From: Ilyomonas sp964658445
GTDB taxonomy: Bacteria > Bacteroidota > Bacteroidia > Chitinophagales > Chitinophagaceae
Reading direction: 5' to 3'
Length of the DNA stretch: 8,570 nt
Assembly (NCBI GenBank): GCA_964658445.1
Contig: CAZZZH010000203.1
Span: 1-8,570 of the forward strand
Positions 1 to 5,812 of the stretch are shown piece by piece (position 1 is the first letter of the stretch; each line of letters opens with the position of its first letter). The notes under the pieces were generated by a model that worked only from the letters and a program-made list of their open reading frames with translations, ran no database searches and was not told the origin of the DNA. The position numbers were made by a program, and so were the translations under genes.

Positions 1-219
1 CCACCGGTTGAAATTTCGTAGATACCCAGCACTTTATTGGCTCTGTTCAGCAGTAGTATTTTAAACTGCTCTACCCATTCTATTTTCGTGTCATCCCAGT
101 TTCTTTTGAGCCAGTTCATACGTTTCTTTCGAGGGGCTTACGACGGGTCTTTCTGATGCCCTGACTTTACTTTTATATACCAGTTCCACTTCACTCACAC
201 CCGTTCCGTCAATTTTCAC
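1..219 (-). pseudogene. radC: RadC-like JAB-domain protein, frameshifted and cut by the window edge
   Basis: Read on the minus strand, two adjacent frames together give the N-terminal part of a Bacteroidota RadC-like JAB protein. The first frame opens at a possible GTG at 217-219, contains VSEVELVYKSKVRASERP, and ends at TGA 91-93. The next frame carries NWDDTKIEWVEQFKI, LLLNRANKVLGIYEISTGG and runs off the left edge. The frames join at about 99-108 in an A-rich tract; removing one base there restores continuous family-like sequence. The metal-binding JAMM motif of the family (HNHPSG region) would lie beyond the window. RadC/JAB proteins were named for DNA repair, but their biochemical role is uncertain and they are frequent in mobile islands. 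An in-frame stop at 232-234 excludes a longer start in the first frame; a start at an upstream ATG would need a second frameshift. A sequencing error in the A tract is the main alternative to a true pseudogene. Confidence 0.72.
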
Positions 220-283
220 TGTATGTGCTGTTTACCATAAACTTTTTCATACTCTTTACATTTTATTATGGTGCACCTTCAGT

Positions 284-412
284 TCCGGCGCCATTAAGGC
301 AACGGAGGAACGGAATAAAATCGGGAATGTGAGAAAGCGTTTACAGGCGGTTTATGCCGGGAATTCCCTTGCCGCTTCAGCAGCGCCGCGGGCTATCTTT
401 GTAGCAGAATAA
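284..412 (+). other. Orphan open reading frame fragment, possible gene remnant
   Basis: A plus-strand frame ends at TAA 410-412 and reads as fairly protein-like, hydrophilic sequence over its last 42 residues, including KATEERNKIGNVRKRLQAVY followed by an alanine-rich tail. This stretch is visibly richer in G and C than the AT-rich DNA on either side. The same frame stays open leftwards into the radC remnant, but that part is antisense to radC and not protein-like. No start codon with a plausible ribosome binding site precedes the good part. I do not recognise the family. It may be the 3' end of a gene whose front was lost by rearrangement, or chance. Confidence 0.25.
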
Positions 413-697
413 ATTAAACAAAAGAGTAGTAACAACTATTACGGTCTATACAATGGATAGCAGAAAGGTTCCGATGAAAAACCAACGATTACAATTACCG
501 ACAATGTAGCAGAATGCTACAACATTTAGTGGCGGCTTATCATTAACTTTTTAATTTCAATGCCAAATAAATGACTGGTAAAACGTAATAAGGATTGATT
601 GATTTTTTTTCAATGACCAGCGAGAGTGACCATCTGTTACCCTAAAAAGTACATCTTTAACCACGGTTTGACAATCGACATAATTGCGTAAGGAAAG
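413..697. other. Gene-free AT-rich stretch upstream of the hydrolase
   Basis: Apart from the 505-521 dyad I see no convincing coding frame, RNA gene or complete promoter here. The DNA is AT-rich with homopolymer runs, for example the eight Ts at about 602-610. TTTG at 667-670 resembles a Bacteroidota -33 element, and AGGAAAG at 691-697 resembles a Shine-Dalgarno sequence; the latter is discussed with the hydrolase start. Confidence 0.4.
505..521. repeat. Short perfect inverted repeat
   Basis: TGTAGCA, a 3-base spacer GAA, then TGCTACA form a 7-bp perfect dyad. Eleven bases of it (TGTAGCAGAAT) also occur at 400-410, across the stop codon of the orphan frame. It could be an operator half-site pair or a small hairpin, but no T tract follows on either strand, so it is not a typical terminator. 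Confidence 0.35.
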
Positions 698-705
698 TAG
701 CTTTG
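698..705 (+). promoter_or_regulatory. Candidate Bacteroidota -7 element before the hydrolase
   Basis: TAGCTTTG matches the Bacteroidota -7 consensus TAnnTTTG exactly and lies about 20 bases before the ATG at 727, which would give a very short leader. The nearest TTTG upstream (667-670) is 27 bases away, longer than the usual spacing of about 19-21, so the -33 half is not supported. Confidence 0.25.
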
Positions 706-726
706 ACTTATCAAAAACCACTTAGT

Positions 727-1560
727 ATGTCTACTTCAACAACTTCCTCATCTGCCATTGTCTTCATTACCGGTGCTTTTGTCAGCCACGCGTGCTGGGA
801 TAATTGGTCTGCCTTTTTTGAGTCCAAAGGCTATACAACATTAACACCGCCGTGGCCAGCAAAAAACGCTGATGCAGTTACCTTACGAAGTCGTCATCCT
901 GATAAAAAATTAGCTTCTCTTACTACGGAAGAACTTATTAATTATTATGAGGCGATTATTACTTCACTGCCTCAAAAGCCAATCCTGATCGGGCACTCGT
1001 TCGGCGGTTTATTAGTTCAGATTTTTTTAAACAGGGGTTTGGCTGCAGCTGGTGTTGCTATTCATTCCGTGACTCCAGTAGGAATCGTTCCGTTAGAGTT
1101 CTCATTCTTGAAATCCAATGCTTTGTCGCTTGGCTTCTTTACATCGTTAGACAAACCTTATCTGCGTTCTTTTGCAAGCTGGCAATATGCATTTACGAAC
1201 CAAATGGCATATCGCGACCAGGTTGAAAGTTACGAACGCTTCGCTATTCCTGAATCCAAGAGAGTGATACGTGGCGCTTTGACGAAAGCCGCTTATGTAG
1301 ATTTTAGCAAAAAAACGGAGCCATTATTAATGCTTGCCGGCAGCATTGATCATTGTATTCCACCTTCTCTCAGCAGAAGAAACTATAACAAGTATAAAGA
1401 TAAAGAATCAATGATAGAGTTTGTAATCAGAGAAGGCAGGAATCATTTTGTATTGGGTCAACCGTCGTGGAAAGAAGATGCGGATTATATCCTACAATGG
1501 TTGAGGAAAAATACAGTCGGCAGCGCGATTGCATCCGGGCATTCTTCTTCTGTTTATTAA
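727..1560 (+). CDS. Alpha/beta hydrolase family protein
   Basis: A 277-residue single-domain alpha/beta hydrolase of typical length. After a short Ser/Thr-rich N-terminus, the first core strand is IVFITGAF. The nucleophile elbow is GHSFGG (Ser91, counted from the ATG), preceded by the hydrophobic strand PILI. The acid is probably Asp208 in AGSIDHCIP, and the catalytic His is His240 in EGRNHFVLGQ, giving a complete Ser-Asp-His triad. No signal peptide or membrane segment is seen, so it should be cytosolic. The family includes esterases, lipases and related hydrolases; the substrate cannot be read from sequence. I chose ATG 727 over the in-frame TTG at 703. The TTG does have AGGAAAG (691-697) at good spacing, so an 8-residue N-terminal extension remains possible. 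It is monocistronic and convergent with the AraC gene. Confidence 0.9.
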   Translation: MSTSTTSSSAIVFITGAFVSHACWDNWSAFFESKGYTTLTPPWPAKNADAVTLRSRHPDKKLASLTTEELINYYEAIITSLPQKPILIGHSFGGLLVQIFLNRGLAAAGVAIHSVTPVGIVPLEFSFLKSNALSLGFFTSLDKPYLRSFASWQYAFTNQMAYRDQVESYERFAIPESKRVIRGALTKAAYVDFSKKTEPLLMLAGSIDHCIPPSLSRRNYNKYKDKESMIEFVIREGRNHFVLGQPSWKEDADYILQWLRKNTVGSAIASGHSSSVY

Positions 1561-1579
1561 TCTTATTGCGATAAGATTA
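1558..1579 (+). terminator. Hairpin spanning the hydrolase stop codon
   Basis: TAATCTTAT, loop TGCG, ATAAGATTA: a perfect 9-bp stem with a four-base loop whose first three bases are the hydrolase stop codon. It is AT-rich and no T tract follows on either strand. It is therefore either a weak terminator or a 3'-end stabilising structure. Confidence 0.4.
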
Positions 1580-1713
1580 CGTTCATCATTAACCTTAAGA
1601 AATGAAAATAGGTCGTGAACCTTTTGTTGATGATTAATTAGAAACACGTTGTTCCAAATATAATCATTCAATTACTCATATTTCAAAGACCGGATGAATA
1701 ATCTGTTTATAGC

Positions 1714-1800
1714 AGCGTGCTTTATAAATGGGTTTTCAGATGTAATAGAGAAGCCGAATTGAGAAGACCTCCTTGGTGTTATTTTTCATATAAGCACGCT
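1714..1800. repeat. Imperfect inverted repeat pair, 87-bp span
   Basis: AGCGTGCTTTATA at 1714-1726 and TATAAGCACGCT at 1789-1800 are reverse complements except for one extra T, with a 9-bp perfect core. They enclose about 62 bases without a reading frame. This could be a small structured RNA or the remnant of a miniature element. No flanking target-site duplication was seen. Confidence 0.35.
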
Positions 1801-1810
1801 AATAACAGAG

Positions 1811-1858
1811 AAAAAAAGAGACCAGTATACGGAAATGTCAGGTGTTTATTTGGTCTCT
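1811..1858 (-). terminator. Candidate Rho-independent terminator, minus strand
   Basis: AGAGACCA at 1817-1824 and TGGTCTCT at 1851-1858 form a perfect 8-bp stem with a 26-base loop. On the minus strand the stem is followed directly by a T run (the A run 1811-1817 on the plus strand). It points the right way to end transcription from the AraC gene, although it lies more than 300 bases past that stop codon. The loop is longer than usual. Confidence 0.5.
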
Positions 1859-2174
1859 GGTAATACCTGCTGTCTCACCTTTCGAGGGCCATTTGTTCAG
1901 ATTATCTTTGTTGATGCGTACGATAGTTAACCCTCTAATAACCCAAGCTTTTGAGATCTTTAGCTTGGAACTTGCGTTACTGATACTGCTTTTTTGACCA
2001 TAGGATGCTCATGTTTCGTTCGAGGACGTGTTCGTTGATCTTGCTTTGCAAGGTCCTAATCCCGGTTCCTGATGACGAGATTCTATCGTAAACAAAGTGA
2101 AACCAACAGTTGAATCTGCCGGATAAACTTTGTTCCGTTTCAAATAAGAGTTATAATAATTAATGAGAATCGCG

Positions 2175-3047
2175 TTATACGGCTACGGTCAATGTCAGTT
2201 TTTCTTTTTTGAACTGAGAGAAATTTTTGCCAGTTACAATTTTAAACAATTTGCTGAAGTGCGCCGTATCTAGAAAGCCAAGATCATAAGCGATTTCTTT
2301 CATGTTGGCAGATGTGTACAGCGCCAGTCGTTTCGCTTCGAGAACCACACGTTCCCTGATGTGATGACTGGCTGAATAACCTGTATTCTTTTTAATGATT
2401 TCATTCAGATAATTAGGGGTTACGCATAACTCACATGCATAATCGGCGACCATTCTTTTGCTTTTAAAATTTTTATCCAATGAGGCTTTGAAACTGTGTA
2501 CAATCTGATCGTTTCTCGTCCGCGCAAGCGTTTGGATAGTACCATTCAACTGGCGTGTCAGGTAGATTAGGAATATCTTCACATAGCGTTTTAAAATTTC
2601 ATCTTTGAACAGGTACAGGTTACTTGCTTCTTTCTGCATCTTACGTACAATCTCATTCACATCAGCGCTAATGTCAGCATCGATTACAGAGCCATTAATT
2701 CTGGAGAATAACTGAAGGAAATTAGAATCACCACTGACATCAAATTCCAATTCACCCGTGTAAATGAATGACTCAGTAAAGAAGAAAGAAAACCCCTTTA
2801 TCGTTCTGTCGGGGCTGAAGTGATGTATTTGTCCAGGTTGAATAAAGAAGACCTGATTATTTTGGATTAAGTGCTGATCAGAATCAATAAAATGTTTACC
2901 ACTGCCATTGATAATCCAGGTTATCTCATAACATTCATGTCTGTGCGGCAGCGTTTCCAGGTGGTCGTCCTGAAGCATTTGAATATCAAAAGAGGTGACG
3001 GGTGTTTTTGTTAGTCCTGATTCGACGGAATGGATGTTTGTTCTCAT
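2175..3047 (-). CDS. AraC family transcriptional regulator with N-terminal cupin sensor domain
   Basis: A 290-residue AraC/XylS-type regulator of normal length. Residues about 20-90 form a cupin-like ligand pocket, with the PHRHECYEI motif (His35, His37, Glu41) and the typical PGQIHHF segment at 71-77. Residues about 190-285 hold two helix-turn-helix units: first VADYACELCVTPNYLNEIIK, second starting at MKEIAYDLGF (about 249) with AHFSKLFK. The usual proline in the last conserved motif is replaced (GKNFSQFKK). It should bind DNA in the cytoplasm and respond to a small molecule through the cupin domain; neither ligand nor targets can be told. The ATG at 3047 has an AT-rich leader without a Shine-Dalgarno sequence, usual for Bacteroidota. 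It is transcribed in the same direction as the kinase gene upstream but is separated from it by a strong terminator, so it is probably its own unit. Confidence 0.93.
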   Translation of the reverse strand: MRTNIHSVESGLTKTPVTSFDIQMLQDDHLETLPHRHECYEITWIINGSGKHFIDSDQHLIQNNQVFFIQPGQIHHFSPDRTIKGFSFFFTESFIYTGELEFDVSGDSNFLQLFSRINGSVIDADISADVNEIVRKMQKEASNLYLFKDEILKRYVKIFLIYLTRQLNGTIQTLARTRNDQIVHSFKASLDKNFKSKRMVADYACELCVTPNYLNEIIKKNTGYSASHHIRERVVLEAKRLALYTSANMKEIAYDLGFLDTAHFSKLFKIVTGKNFSQFKKEKLTLTVAV

Positions 3048-3249
3048 AAAATATTGTGTGAAAGGTGATTAAGTGCTCTACTGTTTCGATACTGCTTATT
3101 TATAAATGACAATTGAGCACACTCATATAAGCCTAATTATATACCATAAGTAAAGGGAGAACCATTCTAGCTTAGAACTTCGATATTAAGTCAATGAATT
3201 TCAATTAATTATCTTGTAAGTATTGTGCTTGTTCAAAATCTCTCAACAT

Positions 3250-3307
3250 AAAAAAACTCCGACAATAACGGAGCTTTTATTCCTGAACTACGGAGTTGTC
3301 GGAGTTT
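3250..3307 (-). terminator. Rho-independent terminator after the second histidine kinase
   Basis: AAACTCCGACAA (3254-3265) and TTGTCGGAGTTT (3296-3307) are a perfect 12-bp inverted repeat. On the minus strand the stem is followed by a run of seven Ts (A run 3250-3256). It begins 12 bases past the kinase stop codon and should end the two-component operon. CGGAG also occurs at 3269-3273 and 3291-3295, so the single CTCCG (3257-3261) could pair with any of three partners. Confidence 0.8.
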
Positions 3308-3319
3308 CAATAAAACGAC

Positions 3320-5647
3320 TTAGGCAGATATCAATTGCGGAGATTCAAGCGATTCTTTCGAGGAAATAGACTTAAGCTTGCTGTCCATTTTAAAATGAAT
3401 ATAGACGCGGGTTCCGTTCTGGCTGAAAAGATTGATTTGCCCGCCAATCTGCTTTACCAAACCGCGTATTAATCGCATACCCATCGAATCACTTTTATCA
3501 ATGGTAAAACCGGAAGGCAATCCAACTCCGTCATCGCTTATTTGCAGTAAAACATCCTGCTCGTTCTGCATCTGCATTGTGATATTAATGTTTCCATTTT
3601 CTTTCCCGATAAACGCGTATTTAATAGCGTTGGTGATGATCTCGTTTAGTATAAGACCAATAGGAATGGCTTGGGCAATATCTAATTCTATATCGCAGAC
3701 TTCTATATCAAAAATGATTCGCTTGCCCGTGCTAAAGCTGGCTTCCAAGTAGCTAGATAATTCGCGAATATACATTTGCATATTTACATACGCCGAGCTT
3801 TCACTTTGATATAGCTTTTGATGAATTAATGACATTGCCTGCATACGATGACGGCTTTCCTGTATAGCATCTATAGCTTCCTGGTTGTCTAAAAATTTTG
3901 ACTGGGTATTCAGCAAGCTGATAACAATCTGTAAATTATTTTTTACACGATGATGTACTTCTTTTAACAGCCATTCTTTTTCTTCAAGCAGTGTATTTTT
4001 TTCCTGTACCGCTCTTGTCAGCTCTTCGTTTTGTCGATTGATTTCCTTTTGCTTTGCCTGTAGTTTCCTGTTGCTATTTTGTTTTAACCGATAGCTTATA
4101 TACATGACCAAAAGCAACAATAGAGAAGATGTGATGATCGTGTTTCTAACTACGCTGGCTTTTCTTAAATCCGCATTACTCTTCGTTTTCAGCAGTTGAA
4201 AATTTTGCTCATTTATCTTCAGTGAATCTTCTTTTTGACGGGTATTGTATACAACCTGCATTTGGGCAAACTGGAATGCTTTTGCCTCATTAAACATAGA
4301 GTCATTTGTCCTGACAAATTGTTTGTAGCTGTCAAGAGAAGATCTAAAATTGCCGGTGGCAGAATCGGCTTCGGATTTACTGTTGTAAGCCATTGCAACA
4401 ATGCTTCTGTTAGCATGCTGTAGGCAGTAAGTGAGATTGATGTTAGCATATTTTTCCGCAAGCTCATATTGATGTGTTTGTATATAGTAGCGGATCAATC
4501 CTTCAAATGCTATGTTCGGTTGTTCAGCGCTCAGATCTTTACTTGTATCAGATAACACAGAAACTAAATAGTCCGCATAATATTTTGCCTTGTTATACTG
4601 CTTTGCCTCCGTAAATACTTCGAGATAAGCGCTGAACACGTAAAGACTATCTGTCCAACTATTAAATTTTATATTATCATCCAAATCATGGATGAGATGA
4701 ATGGCATTTTGGGGCTGATGCTGTCTGGTAAACTGGTAGCACAGGGAAGCAGCTATAAACTGTATACTTTGATAATCCTGCCACTTCAGCGCTATGTTCA
4801 GCGCTTTCATTTTATACTCAATCGACTCGTTCCCGGTAGAATTATATCCTTTGCTATAAGCCAGAGACAAACGAACATAAATCGTGCACAACTGCATGGT
4901 AGTATCACCAGTTTTCAACGCTGCATCTTCAGCAAGCAGCCCATATTTTATAGCTTGCGGATAATCACCTAAGTTAATATGTACCAGGTTCAATAGATCG
5001 TAAACACTTTGAAGTTTCGGATAGTTGACAGACTTATAAATCGCAAGGGCTTCATTTAATTCATTGAGTGCAAGTCCAAATTCTTTCATTAATATGTCAA
5101 AGTCAGCCATATTTTTCAACGCGAATCCTTGGTTTTGTTTATCACCCGACGATTTAAATTCGGTAAGTGCTTTTTCAAAGCAATCTTTTATCAACGGGAA
5201 ACATTTATTATCCTGCCAGTCGAAATAGCTGGCTGTTTCAAAATAAACTTTTCCAAGCTCTTCATGCATGTTCAACGCAGAATAAAGCTTTAGTGCTTTG
5301 TTGATATATCCATGTCCTGTAGTTGTATCGCCTTTTTCGCGGTAAGCGTTGGAGTAAACAAAGCAAGCTTTTGCTTCTATGAGTTGGCTATGCAAATTTT
5401 TGTTGTTTATTATCTCAGCCTGGTTAACAAGCAAGATGGCGGTATCGAGATCGTGAGAGAAACTACCTGGTTTTAGAACATAAGCTAAAGCCAGATTAAG
5501 CAGTAAATCAGCACGATCTGTCTGAGTAGTCTTATCAGCTAATGCGATGCGCAACTCCTTAATTGACTTTGTCTCATTGACCTGCTGCGATAAGCCATGT
5601 AACTGTAGAAAAGCGGAGATAAAGCAGACGATAACATACTTTGTCAT
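3320..5647 (-). CDS. TPR-containing membrane sensor histidine kinase (HisKA_2 family)
   Basis: A complete 775-residue sensor kinase. Residues 1-21 look like a signal peptide (start MTKYVIVCFISAF). About 25-480 are helical TPR-like repeats (for example GDYPQAIKYGLLAEDAAL near 227 and the FGLALNELNEALAIY repeat near 190), which would be periplasmic. One transmembrane helix lies at about 503-520 (IITSSLLLLLVMYIS), followed by a charged coiled coil at 525-560. The dimerisation/phospho-acceptor domain has LLKEVHHRVKNNLQ, with His566 the likely phosphorylated residue. The ATPase domain has the N box LNEIITNAIKYAF (Asn668, Asn673), the G1 box DDGVGLP (705-711) and MGMRLIRGL. All catalytic motifs are intact. 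The HHRVKNN signature places it in the HisKA_2 group. The probable partner is the regulator encoded 165 bp upstream. The signal sensed is unknown; the TPR part suggests protein or peptide binding. It ends at a strong terminator. Confidence 0.93.
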   Translation of the reverse strand: MTKYVIVCFISAFLQLHGLSQQVNETKSIKELRIALADKTTQTDRADLLLNLALAYVLKPGSFSHDLDTAILLVNQAEIINNKNLHSQLIEAKACFVYSNAYREKGDTTTGHGYINKALKLYSALNMHEELGKVYFETASYFDWQDNKCFPLIKDCFEKALTEFKSSGDKQNQGFALKNMADFDILMKEFGLALNELNEALAIYKSVNYPKLQSVYDLLNLVHINLGDYPQAIKYGLLAEDAALKTGDTTMQLCTIYVRLSLAYSKGYNSTGNESIEYKMKALNIALKWQDYQSIQFIAASLCYQFTRQHQPQNAIHLIHDLDDNIKFNSWTDSLYVFSAYLEVFTEAKQYNKAKYYADYLVSVLSDTSKDLSAEQPNIAFEGLIRYYIQTHQYELAEKYANINLTYCLQHANRSIVAMAYNSKSEADSATGNFRSSLDSYKQFVRTNDSMFNEAKAFQFAQMQVVYNTRQKEDSLKINEQNFQLLKTKSNADLRKASVVRNTIITSSLLLLLVMYISYRLKQNSNRKLQAKQKEINRQNEELTRAVQEKNTLLEEKEWLLKEVHHRVKNNLQIVISLLNTQSKFLDNQEAIDAIQESRHRMQAMSLIHQKLYQSESSAYVNMQMYIRELSSYLEASFSTGKRIIFDIEVCDIELDIAQAIPIGLILNEIITNAIKYAFIGKENGNINITMQMQNEQDVLLQISDDGVGLPSGFTIDKSDSMGMRLIRGLVKQIGGQINLFSQNGTRVYIHFKMDSKLKSISSKESLESPQLISA

Positions 5648-5720
5648 CAGTGATTTTTTATGATAATACTTGATAGTTTAGTAAGATAAACAAGGCAAGG
5701 TATAAACTACCCATCACTGA
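5645..5720 (-). promoter_or_regulatory. Inverted repeat reaching the kinase start codon
   Basis: In the kinase mRNA, TCAGTGAT (5713-5720, plus ATCACTGA) can pair with ATCACTGA (5647-5654), which ends on the A of the start codon ATG (5645-5647). The 8-bp pairing encloses about 58 bases. It could mask translation initiation, but an 8-bp match across this distance can also be chance. Confidence 0.25.
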
Positions 5721-5775
5721 AATGGCTTCCTATCCAAAGCCGTAAAACAGACAATAAAATCTATAAAAACAACAA

Positions 5776-5799
5776 TAAAAACCAACGGACAAAGTTGTT
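5776..5799 (-). terminator. Weak terminator-like hairpin after the response regulator
   Basis: On the minus strand, AACAAC, a 7-base loop, then GTTGGTT form a six-pair stem with one bulge, followed by a T-rich tail, starting about 15 bases past the regulator stop. It is weak and may allow read-through to the kinase downstream. Confidence 0.25.
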
Positions 5800-5812
5800 C
5801 CAAGAAGTCCTC

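Larger units (their letters stand above)
1580..2174. other. Long convergent intergenic region
   Basis: About 600 bases between two convergent genes contain no intact gene that I can support. It contains the 1714-1800 inverted repeat, the minus-strand terminator candidate at 1811-1858, and a minus-strand frame at 1838-2183 that is open except for one TGA (2009-2011). That frame has no ATG and no recognisable domain. The region could be a long 3' untranslated region of the AraC gene, the remains of a lost gene, or a site of a small RNA. Confidence 0.4.

Noticed and set aside
220..260. Upstream ATG starts for the radC remnant
   Set aside because: The ATG frame ends after 13 codons and would need a second frameshift to join the RadC sequence; the GTG at 217-219 is simpler.
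1835..1930. Plus-strand 31-codon frame starting ATG at 1835
   Set aside because: No ribosome binding site, no recognisable motif, and it starts within the minus-strand terminator candidate.
3073..3120. GTGCTC ... GAGCAC inverted repeat upstream of the AraC gene, considered as an autoregulatory operator
   Set aside because: Only six bases per arm with a 36-base spacer; too likely by chance, and AraC sites are usually direct repeats.
3190..3245. TTTG ... TA...TTG promoter-like pair upstream of the AraC gene on the minus strand
   Set aside because: The -7 half does not match TAnnTTTG and the spacing is off, so no promoter is called.
5787..5804. Sigma54-like promoter (TTGG and TTTG spacing) between the regulator and second kinase
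   Set aside because: The TTG element is one base too close to GG and the invariant GC is replaced by TC, so it does not fit the -24/-12 consensus.
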